Under the pieces are notes generated by a model, which was not told the origin of the DNA, did no database searches, and was given only the letters and a program-made list of their open reading frames with translations. From positions 62,001 to 126,000 of the forward strand of contig JAIESR010000096.1 of the NCBI GenBank assembly GCA_019745775.1: a stretch of 64,000 nucleotides of DNA. The letters run 5' to 3'. The stretch comes from Xanthobacteraceae bacterium. Its GTDB lineage: Bacteria > Pseudomonadota > Alphaproteobacteria > Rhizobiales > Xanthobacteraceae. Each line of letters begins with the position of its first letter. The stretch's first letter is position 1. The position numbers and the translations under genes were made by a program. Positions 1 through 12,834 of the stretch are shown here, piece by piece.

Positions 1-1188
1 ATCAACAAGATCGACAAGCAGGACTCCAAGCCCGAGCGCGTGCGCACTGAACTGCTGCAGCACGAGATCCAGGTGGAGTCGCTCGGCGGCGAGGTGCTCG
101 ACGTCGAGGTCTCCGCCACCAAGAAGATCAATCTCGACAAGCTGCTCGAGGCGATCGGGCTGCAGTCGGAAATCCTCGATCTGAAGGCCAATCCGGCGCG
201 GCCCGCCGAAGGCACCGTGATCGAAGCCAAGCTCGATCGCGGCCGCGGCCCAGTCGCGACCGTGCTGGTGCAACGCGGCACGCTGCGGACTGGCGACATC
301 GTCGTCGCCGGCGCGGAATGGGGCCGCGTGCGCGCGCTCGTGTCCGACACCGGCCAACCGGTCAATTCCGCCGGCCCCTCCACGCCGGTCGAGGTGCTCG
401 GCTTCGCCGGCACGCCGGACGCGGGCGACCGCCTGGCGGTGGTCGAGAGCGAATCCCGCGCCCGCGAGGTGACCGATTATCGCGCGCGCCAGAAGCGCGA
501 GAAGACCGCGGCCCGCGCCAGCGGCATGCGCGGCTCGCTCGAGCAGATGATGGCGCAGGTCAAGACCTCGGGCCGCAAGGACTTCCCGCTGGTCATCAAG
601 GCCGACGTGCAGGGCTCGAACGAAGCCATCGCCGGGGCGCTCGACAAGCTCGGCACCGACGAGGTGGCGGCGCGCGTGCTGCATTCCGGCGTCGGTGGCA
701 TCACCGAGTCGGACATCCGGCTTGCGGAGACGTCGAATGCGGCGATCATCGGCTTCAACGTGCGCGCCAACAAGGAAGCGCGCGAGGCGGCCGAGCGCGC
801 CGGCATCGAGATCCGCTACTACAACATCATCTACAACCTCGTGGATGACGTGAAGCAGGCGATGTCGGGCCTGCTGGCACCGTCGATCCGCGAGACGCTG
901 CTCGGCAACGCGCAGATCCTCGAGATCTTCAAGGTGTCGAAGGTCGGCAACATCGCCGGCTGCCGCGTCACCGACGGCACCGTGGAGCGCGGCGCCAATG
1001 TGCGGCTGCTGCGCGACAACGTCGTGATCCACGAAGGCAAGCTGTCGCAGCTCAAGCGTTTCAAGGACGACGCCCGCGAAGTCACCGCCGGCCAGGAATG
1101 CGGCATGGCCTTCGAGAACTATCAGGACATGAAGGTCGGCGACGTCATCGAATGCTACCGGGTCGAGACGGTGCAGCGCTCGCTGTAA
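1..1188 (+). CDS. infB: Translation initiation factor IF-2, C-terminal part (5' end outside window)
   Basis: Cytoplasmic GTPase that brings initiator tRNA to the 30S ribosome and promotes subunit joining. The frame is open from base 1, so the gene starts upstream; 395 residues are present. The fragment opens inside the G domain: NKID (G4 guanine-specificity motif) is at fragment residues 2-5 and SAT (G5) at 38-40. Domain II and the C-terminal C1 and C2 domains follow, ending in the typical IF-2 segment [16 protein letters not shown]. It is the first gene of an infB-rbfA-truB-rpsO-pnp run, the usual bacterial order downstream of nusA. The 179-base gap before rbfA holds no recognisable gene. 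Confidence 0.97.
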   Translation: MNKIDKQDSKPERVRTELLQHEIQVESLGGEVLDVEVSATKKINLDKLLEAIGLQSEILDLKANPARPAEGTVIEAKLDRGRGPVATVLVQRGTLRTGDIVVAGAEWGRVRALVSDTGQPVNSAGPSTPVEVLGFAGTPDAGDRLAVVESESRAREVTDYRARQKREKTAARASGMRGSLEQMMAQVKTSGRKDFPLVIKADVQGSNEAIAGALDKLGTDEVAARVLHSGVGGITESDIRLAETSNAAIIGFNVRANKEAREAAERAGIEIRYYNIIYNLVDDVKQAMSGLLAPSIRETLLGNAQILEIFKVSKVGNIAGCRVTDGTVERGANVRLLRDNVVIHEGKLSQLKRFKDDAREVTAGQECGMAFENYQDMKVGDVIECYRVETVQRSL

Positions 1189-1367
1189 GCGGCGCTGCGG
1201 CGTTCTTGCTCCGCTCCGGCGGCATATCCAATTTGCCTTCAATGCCGGCGCAGAGCTCGCGAACGCCCGTGAGCTTCCCTTGAAGTGAGCCGACGGTGGC
1301 GAGGGCAGCGCTTTGCCGATTTCTTGCGCAGCAAGACGCCGATAACGGCTTGAGGAGAGACGAACCG

Positions 1368-1790
1368 ATGGCGCGCGGAACTCGCCGCGACAGCACCAGT
1401 GGCCCATCGCAACGCGTCCTGCGCGTCGGCGAGCTGATCCGGCACGCGCTGGCGGAGATGCTCACCCGCGGCGACGTGCACGATCCCGCCCTCGAAGGCC
1501 ACATGATCACCGTGCCGGAGGTGCGCATGACCGCCGACCTCAAGCTCGCGACCGTCTACGTGATGCCGCTCGGCGGACGCGACACGAAAGAGGTTGTGGC
1601 GGCGCTCGAACGCAACAAGCGCTTCCTTCGCGGCGAGATCGCGCGGCGCGTTAACCTGAAATTCGCACCTGAAATCCGATTCCGCGCCGACGAGCGATTC
1701 GACGAAGCGGAACGGATCGAGAAGTTATTGAGAACACCTGAGGTCCAGCGCGACCTCGGGCCGCGAAAGGACGACGACGGCCATGAGTGA
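1368..1790 (+). CDS. rbfA: 30S ribosome-binding factor A
   Basis: Assembly factor with a KH-like fold that matures the 5' end of 16S rRNA on the 30S subunit. The protein has 140 residues. Family features include [19 protein letters not shown] near the N-terminus, the central [16 protein letters not shown] strand region, and [18 protein letters not shown] towards the end. The ATG at 1368 was chosen over an in-frame GTG at 1296 because it has a good ribosome binding site (GAGGAGAG at 1352-1359) and because the 24 extra residues do not look like RbfA. Its last eight bases overlap the start of truB, which points to translational coupling. Confidence 0.95.
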   Translation: MARGTRRDSTSGPSQRVLRVGELIRHALAEMLTRGDVHDPALEGHMITVPEVRMTADLKLATVYVMPLGGRDTKEVVAALERNKRFLRGEIARRVNLKFAPEIRFRADERFDEAERIEKLLRTPEVQRDLGPRKDDDGHE

Positions 1791-2757
1791 GGAGCGAATC
1801 GCTCCGGCGAAGGCGCGGCCGCCCCAGGTCAAACGCATCAAGCGCGACGTGCACGGCTGGTGCGTTCTCGACAAGCCCGTGGGCATGACATCGACCCACG
1901 CCGTGAGCGTGGTCAAGCGTCTGTTCCAGGCCAAGCGCGCCGGCCACGCCGGCACGCTCGATCCGCTGGCGTCGGGGCTGCTGCCGATCGCGCTCGGCGA
2001 AGCGACCAAAACCGTTCCGTTCGTCATGGACGGCCGCAAGATCTATCGCTTCACCGTGCGGTGGGGCGAACAGCGCGACACCGACGACGGCGAAGGCCGC
2101 GCCACCGCCAACAGCGATCAGCGCCCGTCGCCAGACGACGTGCGAGCGCTGCTGCCGCGCTTCACCGGCACCATCGCGCAGATCCCGCCGTGCTTTTCCG
2201 CGATCAAGGTTGACGGCGCGCGCGCCTACGATCTCGCGCGCGAAGGCGAGATCGTGGAACTCGCGCCGCGGCCGGTCGACATCCATCGCCTCGATCTCGT
2301 CGAGACGCCCGATGCCGACCACACCGTGCTGGCCGCCGAATGCGGCAAGGGCACCTATGTGCGCGCCATCGCACGCGACCTCGGCCAGGCGCTCGGGTGC
2401 TACGGCCATGTTTCGGCGCTGCGGCGGACCGGCGTCGGACCCTTCCAGGAGGCCGATTCGGTCAAGCTCGAGACCCTGCAGGCCTCCGCGCCGGCCGAAG
2501 GCGGCGATATTGCTCCTCTGATCGCGCTGTTGCAGCCGGTCGACGCCGGGCTGCGGTCGCTTCCCTCGGTCGGCGTCAGCCGCGCCGACGCGGCACGTCT
2601 GGCACGTGGCCAAGCCGTATTGCTGCGCGGCCGCGACGCTCCGATCATGCGGGGCTTCGTGGCGGTATCGACCCACGGCGACCTGATCGCGCTGGCGGAG
2701 TTCGATCACGGCGAATTGCGGCCGCGGCGCATCTTCAATCTTGGCAGCGCCGGCTAA
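1783..2757 (+). CDS. truB: tRNA pseudouridine(55) synthase
   Basis: Makes pseudouridine 55 in the T-loop of tRNAs. The 324-residue protein carries the TruB signature [20 protein letters not shown], with the catalytic aspartate at residue 60. The motifs [32 protein letters not shown] and a C-terminal PUA-like region follow. The ATG lies inside the last codons of rbfA, so the two genes are co-translated. A 261-base leader separates it from rpsO. Confidence 0.96.
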   Translation: MSEERIAPAKARPPQVKRIKRDVHGWCVLDKPVGMTSTHAVSVVKRLFQAKRAGHAGTLDPLASGLLPIALGEATKTVPFVMDGRKIYRFTVRWGEQRDTDDGEGRATANSDQRPSPDDVRALLPRFTGTIAQIPPCFSAIKVDGARAYDLAREGEIVELAPRPVDIHRLDLVETPDADHTVLAAECGKGTYVRAIARDLGQALGCYGHVSALRRTGVGPFQEADSVKLETLQASAPAEGGDIAPLIALLQPVDAGLRSLPSVGVSRADAARLARGQAVLLRGRDAPIMRGFVAVSTHGDLIALAEFDHGELRPRRIFNLGSAG

Positions 2758-2825
2758 AATTTGCGCCCGGAGCAGAATTCTTCTTGTTTTTTCAATGCTT
2801 AATACGGCCAAGCCCGCGATCCGGC

Positions 2826-2852
2826 CTTGACATTGTGGCGGGTTCCTATATC
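2826..2852 (+). promoter_or_regulatory. Possible promoter ahead of rpsO
   Basis: CTTGAC at 2826-2831 and CTATAT at 2846-2851 resemble the alphaproteobacterial housekeeping boxes. The spacer is only 14 bases, shorter than the usual 16-18, so this is a weak call. Its position, in the gap between truB and rpsO, is where an internal promoter would be expected. Confidence 0.3.
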
Positions 2853-2963
2853 TCGCCGGTGCGCGGGCAGGAGCATGATCCCGACAATCCGGAAATGCTC
2901 GAACACAAGTTTATCCCGTGTGCCCCAAGTCGCGACCTCGCTGGACGACATCCTGGCCTGGCC

Positions 2964-3007
2964 GCAGTCCGTAACCTCAAGACATGCAGTCCGTAACCTC
3001 AAGACAT
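2964..3007 (+). repeat. 22-bp perfect tandem duplication in the rpsO leader
   Basis: Two identical 22-base units (2964-2985 and 2986-3007), each beginning GCAGTCCGTAACCTC and ending AGACAT, lie head to tail. The second ends directly at the rpsO ribosome binding site (AAGGA near 3007-3012). It lies in the 5' untranslated region, where S15 autoregulation acts in other bacteria. Confidence 0.9.
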
Positions 3008-3018
3008 AAGGAAACCCG

Positions 3019-3288
3019 ATGTCGATCACCACCGCGCGTAAGGCGGAACTCATCCAGACCTATGCGACCAAAGCCGGCGACACCGGTTCGCCGGAAGTGC
3101 AGGTCGCCGTCCTGTCGGAACGCATCAACAATCTGACCGAGCACTTCAAGAGCCACGTCAAGGATAACCATTCCCGGCGTGGGCTGCTCAAGCTTGTGTC
3201 CCAGCGGCGTCAGCTTCTCGACTACCTCGCTCGTACCGACGAGGGTCGTTACAAGTCCCTGATTGGAAAGTTGAACATCCGTCGCTGA
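3019..3288 (+). CDS. rpsO: 30S ribosomal protein S15
   Basis: Primary 16S rRNA-binding protein of the small subunit platform. The 89-residue length is standard. The S15 signature is clear: [21 protein letters not shown] at residues 24-44, followed by [20 protein letters not shown] and [13 protein letters not shown] at the end. The ATG has a good site (AAGGA) just upstream, at the edge of a 22-bp tandem repeat. pnp follows after 253 bases containing two hairpins, as in the classical rpsO-pnp pair. Confidence 0.97.
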   Translation: MSITTARKAELIQTYATKAGDTGSPEVQVAVLSERINNLTEHFKSHVKDNHSRRGLLKLVSQRRQLLDYLARTDEGRYKSLIGKLNIRR

Positions 3289-3318
3289 CGTCGTGCGCGG
3301 CGTTGTACGCGCGTTTTC

Positions 3319-3374
3319 GGTGCGGATCGCTCCAAGATTGATCCGCACCTCATCCGGCAGCGAGATCGCTGCCG
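3319..3374 (+). promoter_or_regulatory. Twin hairpins between rpsO and pnp
   Basis: Two perfect inverted repeats lie side by side. One has arms GGTGCGGATC (3319-3328) and GATCCGCACC (3340-3349) with an 11-base loop. The other has arms CGGCAGCG (3355-3362) and CGCTGCCG (3367-3374) with a 4-base loop. No T-run follows, so they look like RNA-processing or attenuation structures rather than simple terminators. In E. coli the pnp leader hairpin is cut by RNase III and mediates PNPase autoregulation; the same role here is inferred from position. Confidence 0.6.
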
Positions 3375-3541
3375 ATACTGCGACGGTGCGAATTGTTCGC
3401 CCGTCGATATCTGGAAGGCCCGAAGGCCATGGCAGGATCGCCAGACGCTGTACGTACGCGGATCGTCATCGCACGTGACAGCCTCTCGCCGTCTTGCTCA
3501 TGGCTTTCGCCCCTTCGCGAAAACCATGAGAGACCATCGCA

Positions 3542-5704
<2,163 letters not shown>

Positions 5705-5728
5705 CCGACGTATCGTCAGGACAGACGA

Positions 5729-5755
5729 AAGGGCGGCCCTCGCGGCCGCCTTTTT
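5729..5755 (+). terminator. Rho-independent terminator of pnp
   Basis: Arms GGCGGCC (5732-5738) and GGCCGCC (5744-5750) with a short loop, followed by TTTTT. It overlaps the stop codon of the convergent adenylate cyclase gene. Confidence 0.85.
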
Positions 5756-7022
5756 ATTGCTTCTCGCGCAGCAGGAAATAGCTGCGCGCGGTGCCGATCC
5801 CCTTCAACTCAACGGTCCCGCCGTCCTCGAACTCGAAACGGTCGAGCGTCAGCGAGCGGAAACTTTCGCTCACATGGATCTTGCCGGGCTCGCCGTTCGA
5901 TTCCATGCGCGCGGCCATGTTCACGGCGTCGCCCCACACGTCGTAGGAAAAGCGCGTATCGCCGATGACGCCGGCGGTCGCCGGGCCGCAGTGAATGCCG
6001 ATGCGCAGGCGCGGCGCGCGGCCGCCGAGCGGCGGCTGCCGGCCGATCGCATCGAGCATCGCGAGTGCCAGCCGGCCGGTCGCGATCGCACCCTCGGCCG
6101 CGCGGCCGTCGAAGCCCGCCGCCGCCATGTAGCTGTCGCCGATGGTCTTGATCTTCTCGACCCCGAAGCGCTCGCTCAGCCCGTCGAAGGCGCGCACCAG
6201 CCGGTCGAGGAAGTCGACGACCTCCTCGGGCGGCAGTTGATGCACCGACTCGGTGAAGCCGACAAGGTCGGCGAACATCACGCTCAGGGTTTCGATCCGG
6301 TCGGCGATGTGTTCCTCGCCCGACTTCAGGCGCTCCGCGATCGGCGCCGGCATGACCGCGGCGATCAGCGCATCGGATCGCGCCCTCAGGTGTTCCACCA
6401 TCAACATGTCGCGACGCCACCCGGACAGCGCGTAGAAAATGACGATCGCGTTAATCGTAATCGTATTGACCATCGCATGAGTCGAAAGGAGCTCACGCAG
6501 CTGTCGATCATCCGGCGAGATAATCCCGTCGATCGGCGCGAAGTTCAATGCGAACAGCAACGCGGCAAGGCAGAAGGCAAAGACGATCAGGAAAAGACGC
6601 CAGTGCTGAACCCCGATCAGCAGCAGGAAGGCGCCAGCGAACGTGTAATAGACATGCAGGTCGCTGGCGATGCCCATCGCCCAGACGACCAACATGTGCG
6701 CGAATATGAGCAACAGCGCGAGCGCGATCGCACCGGCGTTTTCGCCATAGCGATGCAGGCGCGGGACCAGCAGCGGCAGCACCACGAGGATCGCGTTGTA
6801 GACGTGCAGCGGCAGCAGCCCCCAGAAGTCGTAGAAAGAGTTGAAGACCAAGTGCGACCCTGCGTTCGCCGACGTAACGAAAGCGCCGACGTTCACGCAG
6901 CGCTGCCGGCGCACGACGTCCGGATCGTTTGACACGATGCCGACCGACATGAGCCGCTCGAGCCACGCCGGTAACACCCCGACACGTTTCGGCTCCTGAA
7001 TGATGAGGTCGCGGCGTTCCAT
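5754..7022 (-). CDS. Membrane-bound class III adenylate cyclase
   Basis: Predicted to make cAMP. It has 422 residues: roughly residues 1-200 hold about five hydrophobic segments (for example 69-90, 98-120, 125-138, 141-163 and 183-200). The C-terminal catalytic domain follows. Key residues are visible: metal-binding D252 (FADLVGFT) and D296 (GDSYMA), purine-recognising K292 and D361 (the Lys/Asp pair typical of adenylate rather than guanylate cyclases), and transition-state N368 and R372 (NMAAR). The domain is complete, so it should be active. It converges on pnp. The Crp/Fnr-type regulator encoded about 0.9 kb away is a possible cAMP target, but this is only inferred from proximity. Confidence 0.9.
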   Translation of the reverse strand: MERRDLIIQEPKRVGVLPAWLERLMSVGIVSNDPDVVRRQRCVNVGAFVTSANAGSHLVFNSFYDFWGLLPLHVYNAILVVLPLLVPRLHRYGENAGAIALALLLIFAHMLVVWAMGIASDLHVYYTFAGAFLLLIGVQHWRLFLIVFAFCLAALLFALNFAPIDGIISPDDRQLRELLSTHAMVNTITINAIVIFYALSGWRRDMLMVEHLRARSDALIAAVMPAPIAERLKSGEEHIADRIETLSVMFADLVGFTESVHQLPPEEVVDFLDRLVRAFDGLSERFGVEKIKTIGDSYMAAAGFDGRAAEGAIATGRLALAMLDAIGRQPPLGGRAPRLRIGIHCGPATAGVIGDTRFSYDVWGDAVNMAARMESNGEPGKIHVSESFRSLTLDRFEFEDGGTVELKGIGTARSYFLLREKQ

Positions 7023-7234
7023 GAGGCGGCTGAGCTGAGGGACCGGGCGGCCGCGGATACTAGACCGGACTTAGACGGCAAAAAACAGACTTTCCGGACA
7101 AAGGCTTGGCCGAATCCCTCCGGCAAACAGCATTCCTGTGACGGCCATCACATCACTTTCGGGCTGCTCAGAGCACTAACCGGCACTCGCCCAGGGCGAT
7201 GGTCGCTCTGGACCAACCCAGGAGTAGTTTGAAG

Positions 7235-7507
7235 ATGAAGCGTACTGTCCTTACCGCCACTGCTGCCGCCATCGCACTGACCGTTGCTTCGCTCGCCACG
7301 GCGGGCGACGCGTCGGCTCGCGGCCGGCACGGCGGTCATGGCCATGGTCATCATCACCACGGCCATCACCACCACCATCACCACCACGGCCATCACCACC
7401 ACCGGCACCACCGCCACTTCTACTTCCGTGGCTACTCGTCGTGCTGGATGTGGAGCCCGTACTACGGCCGCCACATCAACGTCTGCTACGTCCCGTACGG
7501 GTACTGA
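7235..7507 (+). CDS. Small exported histidine-rich protein
   Basis: A 90-residue protein with a signal peptide (MKRTVLTATAAAIALTVA, likely cut near DASA-RG). A run of about 40 residues dominated by HH, HG and GH follows, then a tail rich in aromatics with two cysteines (SSCWMWSPYY and NVCYVPYGY). Such histidine density suggests binding of Zn, Ni or Cu in the periplasm, but no family was recognised. The ATG at 7235 follows a GGAG site and places the signal peptide at the N-terminus; an in-frame ATG at 7199 would add 12 non-signal residues. A second gene of the same design follows 89 bases downstream. Confidence 0.75.
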   Translation: MKRTVLTATAAAIALTVASLATAGDASARGRHGGHGHGHHHHGHHHHHHHHGHHHHRHHRHFYFRGYSSCWMWSPYYGRHINVCYVPYGY

Positions 7508-7520
7508 GCAGATCGCGATG

Positions 7521-7560
7521 AAGGGCTCGCCCGGTCGTATCCGCCCGGGCGGGCTTCTTC
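7521..7560 (+). terminator. GC-rich stem-loop after the first histidine-rich gene
   Basis: GGCTCGCCCGG (from 7524) pairs with CCGGGCGGGC (from 7545) apart from G-T wobbles, and the stem is followed by TTCTTCT. It probably terminates transcription or attenuates read-through into the second histidine-rich gene. Confidence 0.6.
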
Positions 7561-7596
7561 TGATCCCCGATCGCGTCAAAGAAACCAAAAAAAACC

Positions 7597-7872
7597 ATGA
7601 CCGCCACGCCCAAGGCCCTCATCGCCACCGTTGCCGCGCTTGCACTGACTGCTGCCGCGCTCGCGACCACGACCGACGCATGCGCCCGCGGCCAGCATGG
7701 CGGCGGCCAAGGCCGTCATCATCTCGCCGGCCAACGCACCGGCCATCACCACGGCCATCACCTGCATCTGCAGCACCACCGCCACCACCAGCGCGGTTTC
7801 GTCACGCGCTTCAAGCCGTGCGTGGTGTGGACGCGGCAGGGCTGGACCACCGTCTGCGGCGTCGCCCGTTAA
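7597..7872 (+). CDS. Second small exported histidine-rich protein
   Basis: A 91-residue protein with a signal peptide (TPKALIATVAALALTAAALA, likely cut after DACA), then HHLAGQRTGHHHGHHLHLQ and a tail with two cysteines (KPCVVWTRQGWTTVCGVAR). It shares its design with the protein encoded just upstream (signal, histidine-rich centre, short two-Cys tail), though the tails differ. Metal binding in the periplasm is likely but not demonstrable from sequence. The ribosome binding site is weak (AAAGAAACC). Confidence 0.65.
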   Translation: MTATPKALIATVAALALTAAALATTTDACARGQHGGGQGRHHLAGQRTGHHHGHHLHLQHHRHHQRGFVTRFKPCVVWTRQGWTTVCGVAR

Positions 7873-7921
7873 GCCGTTTGTACCGGTATTCCCGACCCGG
7901 ATGTTGCGCTAGTCTGTGCGC

Positions 7922-8617
7922 ATGAACCGGCCGCCGCCCCGCACGCCCCCGCGCCCGACCGACGTGCTCTCCGCTTTGCCGGCCGAGTTGTCGGCCCGGC
8001 TGTTTTCCAAGGCACGGCCGGTGTCGCTATCGGCCGACGAGACGCTGTTCCTGGCCGGCGACACGGGCGACGGCTGCTACCGGGTCGACGACGGACTGCT
8101 CAAGGCCAGCATCCTGTCGCCCACCGGCGGCGAACGCATCCTCGCCATCTTCGGCGCCGGCTCCGTGATCGGCGAATTGTCGATCATCGACGGCGCGCCG
8201 CGCTCGGCGTCGGTGACGGCGCTGCGCGATGCCAAGCTGCTATTCGTCAGCCGCGCATCATTCGAAGCGTTCAGCACCGACAATCCGGACGTCTATAAGC
8301 ACCTGGTCGCACTGCTCGCCGGCCGCCTGCGCGACACCAACGGCGCGTTGATCGCGACGAGCTTCCTCTCGGTGAAGGGCCGCGTCGCGCGCGCGCTGCT
8401 TAATCTGGCGGAAGCGTTCGGCCACGACGTCGGCAATGGCCGCACGCTGGTGCGCCAGAAAGTGACGCAGAGCGACCTCGCCGCCATGGCCGGCATTGCG
8501 CGTGAGAACGTCAGCCGCGTGCTGCAGGACTGGATGAAGCGCAAGGTGGTGAGCCGCCTCGCCGGCTACTACTGCATCGAGAACCGGCGCGCGCTCACCG
8601 GCGAAGTCGAGGTTTGA
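7922..8617 (+). CDS. Crp/Fnr-family transcriptional regulator
   Basis: The 231-residue protein has an N-terminal cyclic-nucleotide-binding-type beta barrel (about residues 20-130, with GSVIGELSIIDGAPRSASV as the phosphate-cassette region). A dimerisation helix and a C-terminal winged helix follow (QSDLAAMAGIARENVSRVLQDW as recognition helix). There is no N-terminal cysteine cluster, so it is not an oxygen-sensing Fnr. Whether it binds cAMP is unclear. The ATG at 7922 was chosen; a GTG at 7916 is also in frame and neither has a strong ribosome binding site. Its 3' end overlaps that of oxyR by 49 bases on the opposite strand. Confidence 0.88.
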   Translation: MNRPPPRTPPRPTDVLSALPAELSARLFSKARPVSLSADETLFLAGDTGDGCYRVDDGLLKASILSPTGGERILAIFGAGSVIGELSIIDGAPRSASVTALRDAKLLFVSRASFEAFSTDNPDVYKHLVALLAGRLRDTNGALIATSFLSVKGRVARALLNLAEAFGHDVGNGRTLVRQKVTQSDLAAMAGIARENVSRVLQDWMKRKVVSRLAGYYCIENRRALTGEVEV

Positions 8618-9537
8618 TCGGCATTTCCATGCAGTCGCGCCGAATCGGCGGCGCCGAGCGATTCCGTCACCAGTTGTCCGAGCGCGATGAAATCGGCCTT
8701 GCGCGGGGAGGTGCGCCGCCATGCAAGACCGATGGTGCGGCCCGGCTGCGGCGTGGCGAAACGCAACAGTTTCACCCGCTGGTCGCGCACCTCCACGTCG
8801 ACCGCGATCTGCGGCACCAGCGTGACGCCATAGCCGTTGGCGACCATCTGCATGACCGTGGCCAAGCTGGTGGCGCCGAGCCCCATCGTTCCGTTCTGCC
8901 GCGCGTTGGCGCAGAACGTCAGCGCCTGATCGCGCAGGCAGTGCCCTTCCTCCAGGAGGATCAACCGGTCGTGCTCGATGTCGCGGGGCGACACGCGCGT
9001 TGTATTCAGCCGCGTGTCGGTAGAGGGCACCGCGAGCAGGAACGGATCGTCGAACAACTCCATCGTGTCGATGTCCGGATCGAATAGTGGCAACGCCAGC
9101 ATGACGGCATCGAGCTCGCCGCGCGCCAGTTCGTCGAGCAATACACGCGTCTGGGTCTCGCGCAGCTCGATCTGCAGGTCGGGATAGCTGCGCTGGATCG
9201 TCGACAGCATGCGCGGCAGCACATAGGGCGCCAAGGTCGGGATCACGCCGAGGACGAGCCGGCCGGTCAGCACGCTGCGGCGGTGGCGCGCGAAGTCGAC
9301 AAGATCGCGCACCTCGGCCAGGACCTGCTGGCCGCGCTCGGCGACCTCGATGCCGATGTCGGTCAGCACGACATCGCCCGGCCGCCGCTCGACCAGTTGG
9401 ACGCCAAGCTGCCGTTCCAGATCGCGGATTTGCATGGACAGCGCCGGCTGGGTCACCGAGCAGGCTTCTGCGGCCCGACCGAAATGCCGATGCACGGCCA
9501 ACGCCGACAAATACCTCAATTGTTTCAATGTGATCAT
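8569..9537 (-). CDS. oxyR: Hydrogen-peroxide sensor, LysR-type regulator OxyR
   Basis: The 322-residue LysR-type protein has an N-terminal winged helix-turn-helix (FGRAAEACSVTQPALSMQI, residues 19-37) and a substrate-binding-type effector domain. The redox pair of OxyR is present in GHCLRDQALTFC: C200 and C209 match E. coli C199 and C208, which form a disulfide with peroxide. It is divergent from katG, the classical OxyR target, and a 19-bp palindrome sits three bases upstream of its start codon. Sensor, operator and effector gene together make the assignment firm. Confidence 0.93.
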   Translation of the reverse strand: MITLKQLRYLSALAVHRHFGRAAEACSVTQPALSMQIRDLERQLGVQLVERRPGDVVLTDIGIEVAERGQQVLAEVRDLVDFARHRRSVLTGRLVLGVIPTLAPYVLPRMLSTIQRSYPDLQIELRETQTRVLLDELARGELDAVMLALPLFDPDIDTMELFDDPFLLAVPSTDTRLNTTRVSPRDIEHDRLILLEEGHCLRDQALTFCANARQNGTMGLGATSLATVMQMVANGYGVTLVPQIAVDVEVRDQRVKLLRFATPQPGRTIGLAWRRTSPRKADFIALGQLVTESLGAADSARLHGNADQTSTSPVSARRFSMQ

Positions 9538-9539
9538 GC

Positions 9540-9558
9540 CGATAAGGTAGCCTTATCG
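9540..9558. promoter_or_regulatory. Likely OxyR operator in the oxyR-katG intergenic region
   Basis: CGATAAGG-TAG-CCTTATCG is a perfect 8-bp inverted repeat with a 3-bp centre. It fits the ATA-N9-TAT core of OxyR/LysR sites. It lies against the oxyR start, where binding would also repress oxyR, and about 112 bp from the katG start. Function is inferred from symmetry and position. Confidence 0.65.
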
Positions 9559-9594
9559 ACCCCTTTAGGCAATACGATTAGACCTGATCCTTGA

Positions 9595-11835
<2,241 letters not shown>

Positions 11836-11851
11836 TCGATCATATGCAAAA

Positions 11852-11920
11852 GCGGTCCCCCGGACCGCAACGCATCGGGTGGTCAGGGGCGGCCGTGCAG
11901 GGCCGCCCCTGATCCTTTTT
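11852..11920 (+). terminator. Two consecutive hairpins ending katG
   Basis: The first has arms GCGGTCC (11852-11858) and GGACCGC (11862-11868). The second has arms AGGGGCGGCC (11885-11894) and GGCCGCCCCT (11901-11910), followed by GATCCTTTTT. The second is a convincing rho-independent terminator between katG and the convergent dioxygenase gene. Confidence 0.8.
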
Positions 11921-11938
11921 GAGAGTCGCCGTGCGAGC

Positions 11939-12799
11939 TCAGTACGGCCGCACCGTGCCCTGCACGGTGGTCCGCAACATCAGCCGGCGCTGATCCGAGG
12001 GGAAATCGTCGCGCGCATGCGTCGAGCAGCGATTGTCCCAAAGCAGGAGGTCGCCGACCTTCCAGACATGGCGGTAGACGAACTCCGGTCTCTCGGAGTG
12101 ATCGAACAGCGCTTCAAGCAGTGCGTCGCTCTCGGCCTGCGGCAGGCCTTCGATCTCCTGAGTCATCAGCCGATTGACGTAAACGGCCTTGCGGCCGGTT
12201 TCCTCGTGAGTACGGAACACCGGATGCGTGGCTTGCGCGGTCGCGCCGATCCCGCCCTGGTTACGAATCGTCGAGCCGTAGTTGTAGAAATGCCGCGCAC
12301 GGCGACCTTCGAGCTTCGCCTTGATGACGGGGTCGAGCGTTTCGTAGGCCGCATAGCCGCTCGCAAACAGCGTGTCGCCGCCATGGCTCGGGATCTCGAG
12401 CGAATAGAGCAGCGTGCCGTTGTGCGGCAGATCGTGGTGGATCATGTCGTGGTGGAAGTTCATCTCGCCGTCGGGCAGCGCGCCGATGGTCTCGCCGTTC
12501 TCGCGGATGTTCGAGATCATCATGATGTTCGGCAACAGCCGCGAATAGCCCCTCGGGAAAAACTTCGGCGGCCGTCCCAGCGGACCGACCGCGCCGAAAT
12601 ATTCGGTCACGCGCAACAAGTCTTCCTGCTCCAGCTTCTGGCCGCGGAACAGCAGCACCGAATGGTCGAGCCAGGCTTGTCGCAGGCGCTTGATCGTGTC
12701 GGCATCCGGCGTGTCGTGCAGGTCAATCCCGCGGATTTCGGCGCCGATGTGCTTGGACAGGGGGACGATGTCGAAAGTGGTTGCCGTTGCGACAGTCAT
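11939..12799 (-). CDS. TauD/TfdA-family Fe(II)/2-oxoglutarate dioxygenase (first copy)
   Basis: The 286-residue enzyme should hydroxylate an organic substrate using 2-oxoglutarate and oxygen. The facial triad is visible: H116 and D118 in FHHDM, and H261 in CSTHARDDF, with R275 as the likely 2-oxoglutarate-binding arginine. The substrate cannot be read from sequence; relatives act on taurine, alkylsulfates, chlorophenoxyacetates and others. The start at 12799 follows a GGAGG site; longer in-frame starts would run into the 19-bp tandem repeat upstream. It is divergent from a Bug solute-binding protein gene. Confidence 0.9.
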   Translation of the reverse strand: MTVATATTFDIVPLSKHIGAEIRGIDLHDTPDADTIKRLRQAWLDHSVLLFRGQKLEQEDLLRVTEYFGAVGPLGRPPKFFPRGYSRLLPNIMMISNIRENGETIGALPDGEMNFHHDMIHHDLPHNGTLLYSLEIPSHGGDTLFASGYAAYETLDPVIKAKLEGRRARHFYNYGSTIRNQGGIGATAQATHPVFRTHEETGRKAVYVNRLMTQEIEGLPQAESDALLEALFDHSERPEFVYRHVWKVGDLLLWDNRCSTHARDDFPSDQRRLMLRTTVQGTVRPY

Positions 12800-12834
12800 G
12801 CGCTGTCCTCCCTTGTTGTTGCTTCTTATGCGAT

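Noticed and set aside
7330-7420. CAC/CAT-rich tract considered as a non-coding microsatellite
   Set aside because: It is in frame within a short gene with a good signal peptide, start site and non-repetitive tail, so it is better explained as a coding histidine-rich region.
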